From assembly GCA_009760855.2 (NCBI GenBank), contig WPIO01000392.1, positions 1 to 60,933 on the forward strand: a stretch of DNA of 60,933 nt, in the 5' to 3' direction. This document shows, in pieces, positions 23,107-34,773 of the stretch (positions are counted from its first letter, which is position 1; every line of letters begins with the position of its first letter). The translations under genes and the position numbers were made by a program. This DNA is from Cristatella mucedo. Its lineage: Eukaryota; Bryozoa; Phylactolaemata; Cristatellidae. The notes under the pieces were generated by a model. It was not told the DNA's origin. It did not search any database and saw only the letters and a program-made list of their open reading frames with translations.

Positions 23107-24770
23107 TAATAATAATAATAATAATAATAATGCACTTGATAAAGCGCCCTCAGAGAACTTAATCTCTTTCTAGACGCTTTACATTTGCTGCAAAGGGAAA
23201 TGCAGTTGAATGGTAAGTAAAATCATGCTTGAAAAACAAACGAAATGAATAACATGGTTAGGGGTGATATGCACAGGGTCAGCATGCAAATGTGGTTAGT
23301 GGCAGCATGCACAGTGTCAGCACGCATAAGCGCGTGAAGGACGAATCACAGGGACCCACTAAATGCTGTCTTAAATAGGTGTGTTTTTAAGTTCCTTTTA
23401 AATGTGGTCAGGTCAGGGGATGTTCTGACGCAGGTCGGGAGGGAGTTCCGGGCTTTGGGAGCATACGAACTAAATGCACGGTCTCCAAAGGATTTAAGGT
23501 TTGTACGAGGTATTTCTAGGCTATTGGATTCCTAAAAGCAGGTGGTACGATGCTTGGCCTGATAGGGGAGTATGTCGGAGAGATAGGCTGGAGCCATAGA
23601 ATGAAGGGACCTAAAAGTGAGCGACAAAACCTTGAAGTCAATCCATTGCTTGACTGGTAGCCAGTGAAGGTCGGCGAGAAGTGGAGTAACGTGGCAACTG
23701 CGACGCTCACGACAGACAAGCCGAGTTTTGCACCAGCTGCAATCGCCTGATCGCACATGCAGGTAGGCGAGTAAGCAGTGAGTTGCAGAAGTCGAGACGA
23801 GATGTCACGAATGCATGGACCAACTTGGACGTGGTATCCTTATCTAAACAAGCTCGAATTTTAGCAATGTTATGAAGCTGAAAATAGGCAGATTTGACTG
23901 TGGAGCTGATATGGTCCTCTAACGAGAGGTCGCTTTGGAATATGACACCTAGATTTCGAGCTGATTCGACAAGAGATATGCTGGCAGAGCCAATTTTGAG
24001 AGACAGCCTTTCCAATCTCTGAATCCCACTGGGTTTGCCCATAATTAGTAAGTTGGTTTTGTCATCGTTTAGTTTTAGAAAATTTGCTGTCATCCATGTG
24101 CAGATGTCATCAATGCATGCAGCAAGTGAGTTGAGAGAATTTGAGGTGCTCGAAGGCTGGGAGGGATCAAAGCAAAGGTACAACTGAGTGTCATCCGCAT
24201 AGAAGTGAAAGCCTAGATTGTGCTTGGCAATCACATCAGCAAGAGGGAGAGTATAAACCGTGAAAAGAACCGGACCTAGCACGGAGCCCTGAGGTACTCC
24301 ATATTTCAGAGGTACTTCAGATGATCTTTCTCCATTCACGTCAATACTCTGGAGTCTCCCACTGAGATAGGACCTAAACCACTGCAGAGCAGTGCCAGTG
24401 ATGCCCAGGCGAGATGAGAGGCACTCTAGAAGAACTTGGTGATCGATGGTGTCAAAAGCTGCCGAAAGATCGAGCAAAACAAGCAGAGACACTCTACCCA
24501 TGTCTGTATTCCTAAGTAGGTCGTTGTATACCCGAAGCAATGCTGACTCGGTGGAGTGATTCGCTCTAAAGCCAGACTGGAACTTACTAGCAAGGTGTGA
24601 GGTGTACATGAGCAGTACATGAGCAGTGACATCGGTGACATTGGACTGCAGTAAAAAGTTAGGTTCGAACGATTCAACTGCATCGTCTACTCTACATAGT
24701 GGTGGAATAGCCTTTGCGGCATCGCCCACCTTGCAACAGGCATTCAAGGATACTCTGCTGCAAGCTAATC
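23107..24770 (-). mobile_element. LINE-A, longest copy, RT catalytic part retained
   Basis: This is the best view of the LINE-A reverse transcriptase, which copies the element RNA at the genomic nick. The minus frame 23707-24747 (346 codons) shows SGFRANHSTESALLRV (RT motif region 2), DLSAAFDTIDH (motif A), GVPQGSVLGPVLF (motif B) and FYADDTQLY (motif C with the catalytic DD), then the C-terminal region. This set places it in the L2/CR1-like clade. The frame is lost near 23722 through loss of about 8 nt compared with other copies, and a TAG at 23532-23534 also interrupts it. The 3' hairpin and (AAT)n tail are at 23107-23175. No endonuclease is present because the copy is 5'-truncated. It is not functional. 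Confidence 0.88.
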
Positions 24771-24807
24771 GAACCCGTAATCTGAATCTTGAAGTTCGAG
24801 TAACTTA

Positions 24808-24960
24808 GACCTTAGCTGTTTCCAGTTTAGGCCCTGGGGTAAGATCTCAATGTTAACGACCAAGGTCGTACGCTCGAGCCCTGGGCTTATGTGAAGCACC
24901 TGGGTAGAGATTAAGTTCTCTTAAGATGCTATACCGATTAATTGTATCTGTAATTTATTA
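24808..24960 (+). mobile_element. SINE S1, plus strand, head diverged
   Basis: It contains gaccaaggtcgtacgctcgagccctgg (B-box region), then gcacctgggtagagattaagttctcttaagatgct, the S1 hairpin tail. The A box has decayed to taggccctgggg. It lies just beyond the truncated 5' end of the LINE-A copy. Confidence 0.7.
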
Positions 24961-26293
24961 TTTGTATTAAAATTTGGCCCTTTAGCACTTTGGTCAGGCA
25001 AAACTTGCCAGTGTCACAAAGAAATCTTCGTAGTAAGTAAACACAAGCTGAACAGCTGCATTAGCCAGCCAAATGGTTGCCTAAGCCGGTCATTGAAGGG
25101 CTTGTAGCTCTTCCCCACCGGCGTTCGCCCAATATGAAATGCAAAGGCAGCCGACGGCTTCTACGTCGGAGGTTCGCTTGGCAGCAAATCACGGCTGGCT
25201 GTCTTGATATTTGATGGCTGAAATAGTGTGCAGATCAACTGCTTATTCGGTTAATGTGTGCCTTCTAGCGTCTTTTAGTGCCTTCGCTGTGGCTAAAGGC
25301 TAGGCCGTGCATGCTACGGATTCTAAAAGTCAATCTCTACGAGCCTAGATGCACTAGTCGGCTTGTTCGCATACCAAGCTTACTGTCAGTGCTAGATTCC
25401 CAGCAGCTGCTAGCCGACTCGTGAGTGCACACCAGAGCAAACACCTGCTGCTCATCTTCGGGCGAGTGATTGCTGTCTATTTGCTCCCTCCTCCCGCCCA
25501 CCCCTCATACGTATGAAGGAGGAAGAGTAGTAGAGGGTGTTACAGAACATCGCCTCAGGATGCCCGTTTGCAAGAGTTTTGGATAGTCGAGGTTCAATCA
25601 GTCGGGCATTATCTGGCACAGCCCCGTCTATGACGGGACCACTGGGTGCCAGAGCTGCCCCAAGTCATTCTAAGTAGAATGCAGTGCATGCATGTGCACT
25701 GGAGGGAATACATGCCAACACCTAGACGGATATGGGCTCCCTTCTTACCGGCCTTGCCCATCGCTGTCTTCCTCGGCAACTTCCACCTACAGAGTCGCGA
25801 ATATAAGAGAGAGACAGCAAGCAGAGGAGAGAAGCACAGAGGTAGTAGAGGTCTGACATGCCGTGCCCGGCGGTGCATTGGCTGCATCCTATTGGCTAGT
25901 ACGAGTATGGCCGAGTAGCTGCAACAGACCGCAGCAGAATAGATACATTTGAACCGCATAGCTGGTGCAGACAGTTTCTTAAAAAGGAGCCTCCAGCCAG
26001 CGTTGCCGACCACTTACGAGGACCGAGTCAATGGACGTTGGCAGCTCTGTGGGCAGCTGTGGGCTCTAGACTCTCGCTCCTCACAGCACGGCTCCTCTCT
26101 ATTTTTCTCTCCTCTTTCGCTCTCAAGCTTTCATCAGTCACTTTTCTTTTTACTCCAGCCAAAAGACTAGCCTCAATCGGTACACGTTCGGTGATCTGCC
26201 GTCGATGCTGCTAATTGCTTTAGCAATCCAATCACGAGCATCGTTGGTCATTCGTGGCTAATTTAAAAATCAATGAAATACAGCTGGACAGAT

Positions 26294-26296
<3 letters not shown>
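24961..26296. other. No gene recognised
   Basis: Frames up to 134 codons (25609-26013 minus) exist without recognisable motifs. Confidence 0.4.

Positions 26297-26341
<45 letters not shown>
26297..26341. repeat. (CAG)15 triplet repeat
   Basis: Fifteen uninterrupted CAG units. In one plus frame (26273-26497) they read as poly-glutamine, but the flanks of that frame show nothing conserved, so coding use is unproven. Confidence 0.95.
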
Positions 26342-26342
<1 letters not shown>

Positions 26343-26607
26343 TACATGCCCGTGTGCTGCAGGCACCAGCTTGCAGCTTGAGTGGCTTCGAGTGGCTTGC
26401 TGTTCTTAGACGGTCGCTTGCAGATCACTTCGATCGAAACCGGGACGTCGGCAGGAGCCGTCCTTCTGTGCCTAGTGTGCATTCAAGTATTGTCTGACTT
26501 AAATATACCAGCACAATTATCTCCTGAAACTTTAGTACGATCTCAACATCCCCTGCTGCTTTGGCCTGGCTCATTTCGTCCCTGCTACACTTTCTCTGTG
26601 TATCTTG

Positions 26608-26610
<3 letters not shown>

Positions 26611-26660
<50 letters not shown>
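26611..26660. repeat. (CT)25 microsatellite
   Basis: A pure CT run. Confidence 0.97.
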
Positions 26661-26662
<2 letters not shown>

Positions 26663-28607
26663 GCAAGCTAGGCTGTCTGCCCTTCTTGCCTAAGAAGAGT
26701 AAACAACTAACAAAGCGACAGCAGCTGCATGCAGCCCTAGTTTTAGTGATGGACAGTAGATGAGTACACTAAGAACACGTTGTACAATGAGAACACAATG
26801 TGTACACAGAGCGGTGTACACATTGGAAGTGACCTGCTGGAGTAAGTCACCAAGTAACGACATTTTGGCTTACATTCTACTCTACGAACAACATAGTTGG
26901 CACTGTTCGGCGGTTGGGCTTGAGTCAGTGCAATGTAAGCGCCAGAATCCTCAACGGAGAGCAGCATTTATTGTGCACACATTCAACTGCTGGGTGGCAC
27001 GCAAGAAAGTCCTGAGAAAATTAAGCTTCTACTATGCTGAAAGGCTGACATCGAAACGTGGGTTTAAGGAAAAGGGGAATAAAAAGAATGTCGCCGTCCG
27101 GGCCATGCGATCGCATGCGAGTGCAGGCGGAAGGAATGGGGGTGAAGCTAAAAAAGTCTCGGTCACCTCATGACGTTCGATGCCTGCTCGAGGCCGCAAG
27201 CGGTGCATGAACTAGGTCCCAGTCGGCAGCCATAATGGCAGCTGCCCGAGCATGCCCAGGCCAACGCCCCATCGGAGCACTGAGTGCGCACACGGTGGTG
27301 CCACCTGGCGGTGCCACATGGCAGAGCCTGGCGAAGCCACGTTGGTCTGGTACGATCGGCTGGCATCACTCGCTGGCTGCCGCAGTCAATCGAAGTGGGG
27401 GCGGAAGGAGGCAAGAATTTCACTTTTTGCTGCCTAAAGTGGAAGCTTTAAAAAGCGGCAGGCAGAGCAGTGTGCCGATCTGCAGACATCGACTGCTGCA
27501 GCGGCAGCTGGACGTCGGCTCCGCTTGCTTGGCTTGCGGATGCTCGGGCCGTTCCGGCGAGCGACCGTTCAGGGTCGACAAGGAACTTCTGGGCCGAACA
27601 GATCACTCGGCTCTAGGAGTGGACCTGCGAACGCATCGACGAACCGGTTCGCCAGGCTGCAGCTGCTCGCGGCCGCACGGCAATCAGAACGACGTCGGGC
27701 GCAGAGCGCGCGCTGGTGCTAGTAACGGCTGCTGGCCGTCACCGCCACTGCTTCGGCCTTGCCGCGGCCCAAGGTGCCGGGCCACTGCTGTGCATTATCT
27801 TTGCTGGCATGAGCAACTCGGCGGCAGCTAGAGCTGTAGCTGCAGCACACAGCCAACTCGATCGACTGTTCACGTGCTGGCCGGTGTCTACGCAATATGA
27901 GTGGTTGGTCCAGCCCAAAATCTTCTTGGTCGAAGCCAAAAAAAGACTCTATTCCCTGTGGCTTAAGCTAGGTGAATGTGCTCTCTGCCCACCGAAAAGC
28001 TAATCAATCCTCTACTTCCTATTCCTTCTCCTTCGGTGGCAAGTAAATGGCCCTTGTACGTAGCAGGCTCCGACAGGGAAGCCCCTTACCCCCTCTCAAA
28101 ATGGTCAGTAAACAATCGTCTCCTGCAGGATTTAAACCCGAGTACCAAGGCTGTTATCTGTCCACTGCTGCCGAGCTAGGAACCAGTGTGCTAGGCATGC
28201 AAGATGGTCGATGATGACACTAGACTGACGATGGCATGCAAGACGAACTTGACATAGAGAGGATTAGTGACAGCAAGCAAGCCATCAGCTCAGCCAGCTG
28301 GCGTTCCCTCCAAGAGCCTGCCACTAGCTTGTCTACTATTGCCTCCTGGTTGAAGAGATGTTGCCCACCTCACAGAAAACCCTCCTCTCTGCAGCCACTC
28401 ATGTTCTGAAGCTGTCGGAGCTCGCGTCTGAACGGCTGTGGCTACGGCAGCATCTGAAGCATTCAAGTCAACATCGAGTCTCAAGCTCGCGTCAAGCCAG
28501 TGATGCCGCTCCCTACATCGAAGCAACTGCAAGACAGCAGCGGCAGCCGTCAACATTGACAGACTGAATTTACAGGTTCGACAGTGGCCGGTAGAGGCCG
28601 AGAATAG
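26661..28607. other. No gene recognised; GC-rich part 27200-27850
   Basis: The longest open frame is 27235-27831 (plus, 198 codons). It is Arg/Gly/Ala/Cys rich with no domain I recognise. A weak S2-like segment may lie near 28095-28180 (ctgcaggatttaaacccgag) but is too decayed to call. Confidence 0.35.
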
Positions 28608-28775
28608 TAAGCTAAGCTGATTTAACAGCCTCTTCTATACGGTGGCAGAAGAGCCTTTGTGGCTATCGCCACCGCTTGCCGTGGGCAATAAAGAATCGCC
28701 CCACTGCAGGACACAACCCACGACCAGGGTCGTGACTAGCGAGCACCTGACCTCATGGGCTAAGACCTGGGGCGC
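28608..28775 (-). mobile_element. SINE S2, minus strand
   Basis: Plus-strand order is the tail (gctgatttaacagcctctt), then agagcctttgtggctatcgccaccg, gggcaataaagaatcg, ccactgcaggac and cccacgacc, which is the reverse complement of S2. Its near-complete tail and head identify the family. Confidence 0.8.
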
Positions 28776-29504
28776 AGGCAGCGAGTAGAGCCTGCACGAA
28801 GCGCTTGCGGCTGGTTAGACAAGGATCGACGCTGCCTGCCAGCCATGACCAGTGGTTGCACCCATCGATCAGTTAGTCGGTGTCCGAAGCCTTGATAGCT
28901 CCAACGAGCTTGTCTCTCGAAGGCCTACACACGTGCATCTCAAAGTCGTTTGGCTATTCCCCTTTCACTGCCTGACTGCCTAAATAGCTTGCTCCTACAT
29001 TAGAGTTCTATTACCGAATTCTATGAGCAGCAACTCTTTGCTGGGCATCGATGGCAAATTCATCCACCAAGTCATCCTCCCTATTCCTTCCTATGCTATT
29101 GCGAAGGCAGAGTGTCCATGACGACACCAATGATTGACCATCCACCACTGCCTCCGTCTGCTTACTACTGGGCCACGAAGCGACTGGCCCATGCTCGGCT
29201 TCCGGCTTCGTCATTACAATCAAGGACCGCCTGCAGTTTTTGTGTCTACAGTGACCGGCAAATGCACCCAAGACTGGAAGCAGCACCGACGTAGCAGTGA
29301 TGCGATTGCCGACCAGAAAAAATGGCAGCAATCAACCATCAATCATGCCTTAAGCCTACAAGAGCTTGGCAGACAGACGCCTCCTTTCCGGCCTATTCGG
29401 CTACAGCCACGAACAGGTAGCTGGATGTGGCAGGTATGGCAGCTGTGCTGGCTGGCTGCGGCCGTAGCTCGAGCCGGCATCTGTCTTTCGTTGGCCATGC
29501 TTCG
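28776..29504. other. No gene recognised
   Basis: Frames at 29011-29331 (minus) and 29134-29664 (plus) are not recognised. The latter runs into the repeat at 29506, which argues against it being a gene. Confidence 0.4.
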
Positions 29505-29505
29505 T

Positions 29506-29783
29506 TCACTGTGCACCAACGCGGCTAATACGCTGTCGTTTGTTCATACAGCCGTGTACGTCTGCAATGGTCACAATGCTCACAATGCAATGGTCACAAT
29601 AGCAGACTGTACATGGTCGCCAGAGTATATATGTATATATGTATGTGAAACAAACACGGTTTAGCTATCTTTTTCATTTAGAGTCTCTTTCTAAAACCTA
29701 TAGACTAAACCCTTAGGCCTAAGCTCTAAACCCAAAAAACCCATTTATTAGTCGTGCCACGGGTGCAGTGCTCACAGCAAACT
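29506..29783. mobile_element. Second copy of the roughly 280-bp MITE-like element, inverted
   Basis: It is the reverse complement of 18536-18833 with only a few differences, including ctaatacgctgtcgtttg, caatggtcacaatgc and acccttaggcctaagctc. The match stops at cagcaaac (29783), where the 18-kb copy continues with its terminal inversion. The 65-bp direct repeats are absent here. Confidence 0.75.
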
Positions 29784-29804
29784 AGATAGCTATGCGGTTT
29801 GGTT

Positions 29805-30683
<879 letters not shown>

Positions 30684-30729
30684 AAGAGGGCTACGACAGA
30701 CTATGAATGCAAATAGGTGAGCAGGGGTA

Positions 30730-31189
30730 GTGAGGCCTGATTACTGGGAGATACGCTGATTTTGAAGGAAACGTTTTCTAACTTTTGAGTCACACTTGGT
30801 TTTCCCATTGGTAGTAAGCTGGTTTTACGGTCAACCAATTTAAGGAAGTTTGTTCCCATTTAAATGTGAATGTCAGCAATATATGCAGCAAGGGAGATGG
30901 AGGAGTTTGACGAGCTTGGAGACAATGAGAGATCAAAGAACATGTGCAGCTGTATCATCTGCTTATAAATGAAAGCACTCTGTGATAAATATTATCAAAA
31001 GCTGCCAAAAGGTCTAGCAAAACAAGCAGAGAGTTTCTACTTACGTCTGCATTCCTGAGGTCTTTATATACCAGCAGCAATTCTGACTCGGTTAAGTAAG
31101 TAGCTCTATGAAGCTGATATGAACTTAATTGCTAGGTTTGCAGTTTCGATATAAGAATGTAGCTGGTCTGCCACTACTTATTCTAATCT
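30730..31189 (-). mobile_element. LINE-A RT region, old, minus strand
   Basis: Family words for the RT palm are visible (gtagtaagctggttttacggtc, aatgtcagcaatatatgcagcaag, aaagctgccaaaaggtctagcaaaacaag). They correspond to 24040-24590 in the better copy. There are many breaks. Confidence 0.65.
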
Positions 31190-31368
31190 AATATAATTAA
31201 CTTGCATAGTGCCCTAAGAGAGAACTGAATTCCTCTTCAGGTGCAGCTTCACTGTGCCACATAGGCTCGAGTGCATGACCTCGGTCATCGAATACATTAA
31301 CGTTGAATATCCTGATAGAGGCAGGTGAGCATTTTAACCACTGGGCTAAACCAGCTGGCAATGTCCCT
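31190..31368 (-). mobile_element. SINE S1, minus strand, inserted in LINE-A
   Basis: On the plus strand it reads tgcatagtgccctaagagag (tail hairpin), aggctcgagtgcatgacc (B box reversed) and ccactgggctaaaccagc (A box reversed). LINE-A sequence stands on both sides. Confidence 0.75.
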
Positions 31369-31740
31369 GTTTAAGTAGGCCCGAATATTTGCAATGTTAT
31401 GTTTCTGAAACCATGCAGACGTGATTGCTGAGCTGATCTGGCCATCGTGGTGAAAGGTCACTTTGTAACCTGAAACCTGGTTGTCTAGTTGTTTAATGTC
31501 TTATGAATGAATGGCATTTGTAGGCTGGGAGGAATAAGTTCCACTGGTCTAGTATTGCCATCTTAATGAGTGCCCTAACAACAGTCCTTCTGATAGTTGC
31601 AGGGACAAGATCTGATGCTAAGGACATATTGATTATGCTAGTTATGCATTGGTTGGATGACATCTGGCCTAGTCGTGTGACATAATCGATCGCAGGGGGG
31701 AGGGCGACCTGATTCACTCACTTGCGACAGTGGAAGCAGT
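31369..31740 (-). mobile_element. LINE-A fragments including an upstream RT piece
   Basis: 31370-31490 carries words of the RT C-terminal region (aatatttgcaatgttatg, gagctgatctggcc). The minus frame 31493-31717 includes IINMSLASDLVPATIRRTVV, a typical segment just before the first RT motifs in L2/CR1 elements. This is the only place in the window where that upstream part is clear. Confidence 0.6.
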
Positions 31741-31829
31741 GGACCCCATAGTGCCACTTGGAACGTCGGGGGGGGGGGGGCGGGGAGGCTCGGCTCTCTA
31801 GCCCTGACACACAGTCCCTTGGTTCTTTG

Positions 31830-31985
31830 GTTCTTATGAGTGAGTGAGATCCGTGCATTTAATGGCCCGGGTTCGAGTCGTCATGCAGCTGGCAATTCCT
31901 GTATCGCCCACTGCGAAAACGAGGAGGTGCTAGCTGCTTTGGCTCACCTGCCGCAATTATTAACTTATCCATGAGGCTGTTGAAT
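31830..31985 (+). mobile_element. SINE S2, plus strand
   Basis: A B-box-type gggttcgagtc near 31868 is followed by gcaattcctgtatcgcccactg and a tail ending gaggctgttgaatcggcc. Short poly(G) runs precede it near 31770-31785. Confidence 0.65.
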
Positions 31986-32660
31986 CGGCCGACCTGTACC
32001 TATTTTCAACTTCGTTACCCATGTCCAGGTCTAAACCAATCCCAGCGACCTATCAATTGTTATCGATTCACTTGTTGCTCGGGAGAGCTGTACACATTAT
32101 TTAAAACTCGCTTTCCCTCTTTTCGATGCCACTCTCCTATATCTACTATCTATATCTCCTAAATCGTATATCTCCTATATCTACTATCTAACTCTTCTTC
32201 CCTCCCTTCTGAAGCTCTTTCACGAGTCTGCTTTGTGATGAAGCAAATGTGTCCTGCTGACTGTGCTCACCCTCACTCTTTTATCAGCGGCAACAGAAAG
32301 CCAACTCGTTGTAAGCTGATCGCATGCATGCACAACTATAAACGTGTGCTCAGACGTCTATGCTTGTGTACGGGTGTGCAGGCCTGTGTCTGCTTGCGTT
32401 TGCCTGCATACGTGAATACCCCTCTGCCTCTACATGCTTCTAAGTGTGTACGCGTGTGCGCGCACAATGCATGTGTGTCGGGGTGGGCATAAGTGTGCAG
32501 TGGTTGGGCATGTGTGTTTCTGTCTGATACTCATAAACTTCTCGTGTGCTGCATTATTTATATAGTGTGGCTAGAGTCTGCAGCTGAGGTCTGGACGAGC
32601 AGCAATGGCGATCCATATTTGTAGCTAGTCGTAGTAGTACACCACTTCCATTTTCCTTTC

Positions 32661-32710
<50 letters not shown>

Positions 32711-32734
32711 CTCGTGAGTATATACATGTAACTC
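31986..32734. other. No gene recognised; contains (TA)n(TG)n
   Basis: A TA/TG microsatellite lies at about 32660-32708, and ctatatctactat words repeat at about 32135-32190. No conserved frame was found. Confidence 0.45.
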
Positions 32735-32882
32735 GTGAGTATAGAATCCTAAGAGAACTGAATCACTATTCATGTACTTAACATACACCACGGGGCTCGC
32801 TCGAGCAACGACTTCGGCTCTCAAATATATTCACATTGATATCGCTCGGGACGAGCACCTTAGCCACTTGGCCACATCCGAA
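32735..32882 (-). mobile_element. SINE S1, minus strand
   Basis: The plus-strand order is a tail remnant (cctaagagaactgaatcactattcatg), ccacggggctcgctcgagc (B box reversed), then cgagcaccttagccacttggcca (A box reversed). Confidence 0.7.
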
Positions 32883-33249
32883 CGGCATTCCTAATAGGCT
32901 CGACTGCAGGCGTCCCTGTATAGGCCAAGGTGATCCTCCGAACACGTCTACCCACAAGACGTTAAGAAGCAGCTGAAGCTGAAGGCAAAGTTCCAGCAGA
33001 AAAATCTGCCTGTGCCACAATGGACCCGATATGAAAACTGGGAAAATATTGGGGATTCCTTTGCAGCAAAGAATAAGGTATGAATGCAAAGAGGAGGCAC
33101 TGGCATCAGACAAAGCTGAAACTCTAGAGCTCGAAAGGGAATGGCTGCCTGGCGACCTTCAGCGACAGCAGCAGCGACAGCAGCAGGAGGACTCGGGCAC
33201 CGGTGGTATCGACACCGCTGCTGCTCACCTCGGTTGACCGGCAGGAGCA

Positions 33250-34773
33250 TCACCCCAGCAGCTGCAAGCGCAGCTGGCGGTCTGCTATCTGCGGTAGGCG
33301 GCGATAGACGGACAAATACTCCTCATCCGGGAGAGAGCCCGACTTGCCGCTGCCTCTGCCAGTAGAGCCTTCGGTGGCGGCGGAGGCGCGGCCGCGGACG
33401 TGCTCGGTGAGGCAGTGCACCACGATCGGGTCGTACTCGTAGTAGAACTTGTTGGCGAACGCCTCGTGCCGGCCGAGCAGCCACGCCAGGTCGCCCGAGC
33501 CGTACACGCACACGTCGCGAACGTACCGGCCGCGACACTCGTGGTAGCCGCTGCCGTTGCCACTGCCACCCACGTCCTGTTTCCAGACGACGGCACGCGA
33601 GTTCGTGCCGGTCGGCTCGGGTCCCGTGTAGCCGCCGGGTGCGTCCGGCAGCCGGTTCAGCGAAGCCCAGTAGTGCTCGTCGGGCGAGTACGTGTCGTTC
33701 AGCCACCGGTATAGCTCGCCGGCGACGCCCGTCGCAGCCGCGGCTGTCGTCGCCGCGGCCGCGCCGCCGCCGGCGAGTACCCACTCGACGAACTCGCGAC
33801 TGAAGAAGCCGTACGAGCTGCCCTTGTACAGGGCGACGCCTCGCGGCGGCGGCTCGCGCTTTCGCTCGCCCCACCAGCAGCGGTACTGGCGGCCGGCGCG
33901 GTCGACGCACCAGAAGCGACGCTCGTGGCGGTAGTGCGACGTGGCGTCCAGCGCGCTCTCGGCGTCGTTGCTGCCGTTGTAAAGGCGCAGGATGCGCACC
34001 AGCTCGCCGTTACTCTTCAGCGGCAGCTCCTGGCCGACGAGATTGACGAAGTAGCGCCAGCGCCAGCTCGCGGCGGCGGCCGCCGGCGGCGGCTTCGCGT
34101 CGAGCAGGGCTCGCATGCAGCGCAGGTCGACGGCCACGGGCGACGCGCTGCCGTAGACGAAGTCCTCCGGCTCGATCAGGCGCACGTTGGGCAGGCACTC
34201 GGCGAGGCGGCGCATGGTCGCGTGCACCTCGGGCGGCGACTTGGCGTCCACGTGCACACAGTAGACGTTTTGCGGCGCGTAGACCGAGCGCAGCAGCAGC
34301 TCGGCCTGGGCGGCGCTGCGGTGCAGGCGCAGCGCGTACGCTATCGGGTAGGCGGCCTGCTCGGCGTCGCCGGGCGCCGTCGCGTAGCCACGTCGGCGCA
34401 CATCGGCGCACGTCAGTCGCGCGAGCGCCGCGTCGTCGAAGGCGAAGGCGCACGCGCGGCGCCGCACGAACGCCTCCGCGCGGGCGATCGCCTCGCCGTC
34501 GCCGCGAGCCAGGTCCGAGCAGTTGACGCCGGCTAGGCGCACGAGGCGCTCGAGAGACTCGCGGTCCGTGTCGAGCGCGAATGGTATCGCCTCGCCGCCG
34601 CCGCCGTCGGCGGCGGCGGCGGGCAGCCGGCGCCGGAGCAGCGCGCGGGCGGCGCACGGCGTCGACGCGTACGAGAGCAGACCGGCGGCCGCCGCCAGGG
34701 CGGCCAGCGACGCGAGCCAGCAGGCTGGCGGCAAGCGCCGCAGCCGACGCGACCACCAATGCAGCCTCGGCAT
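33250..34773 (-). CDS. GT14 beta-1,6-N-acetylglucosaminyltransferase (core-2 / I-branching type), intronless
   Basis: The enzyme should add GlcNAc in beta-1,6 linkage to an O-glycan core or poly-lactosamine chain in the Golgi lumen. The first ATG of the frame is at 34773 (Kozak G at -3), giving 507 residues; the open frame extends upstream only with a non-ATG codon. A basic N-tail and hydrophobic segment (about residues 17-35, ACWLASLAALAAAAGLL) make a type II signal anchor. The GT14 domain starts near residue 141 (YPIAYALRLHR). It continues with NVYCVHVDAKS (about 170), YFVNLVGQELPLKSN (about 241), GSSYGFFSREFVEWVL (about 318), DTYSPDEHYWA (about 360, containing the Glu that acts as catalytic base in mouse C2GnT) and CVYGSGDLAWLL...ANKF (about 422-443). 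An Ala/Gly-rich insertion separates the last two blocks, making it longer than the usual 400-450 residues. Several NxS/T sequons are present. No frame break is seen. Family assignment is firm; core-2 versus I-branching activity is open. Confidence 0.93.
   Translation of the reverse strand: MPRLHWWSRRLRRLPPACWLASLAALAAAAGLLSYASTPCAARALLRRRLPAAAADGGGGEAIPFALDTDRESLERLVRLAGVNCSDLARGDGEAIARAEAFVRRRACAFAFDDAALARLTCADVRRRGYATAPGDAEQAAYPIAYALRLHRSAAQAELLLRSVYAPQNVYCVHVDAKSPPEVHATMRRLAECLPNVRLIEPEDFVYGSASPVAVDLRCMRALLDAKPPPAAAAASWRWRYFVNLVGQELPLKSNGELVRILRLYNGSNDAESALDATSHYRHERRFWCVDRAGRQYRCWWGERKREPPPRGVALYKGSSYGFFSREFVEWVLAGGGAAAATTAAAATGVAGELYRWLNDTYSPDEHYWASLNRLPDAPGGYTGPEPTGTNSRAVVWKQDVGGSGNGSGYHECRGRYVRDVCVYGSGDLAWLLGRHEAFANKFYYEYDPIVVHCLTEHVRGRASAATEGSTGRGSGKSGSLPDEEYLSVYRRLPQIADRQLRLQLLG

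Noticed and set aside
26273-26497. Poly-glutamine protein
   Set aside because: Only the (CAG)15 run gives the glutamines. The flanks have no coding signature.
27235-27831. 198-codon plus-strand frame
   Set aside because: No recognisable domain, GC-rich composition that favours long chance frames, and an overlapping frame in another register.
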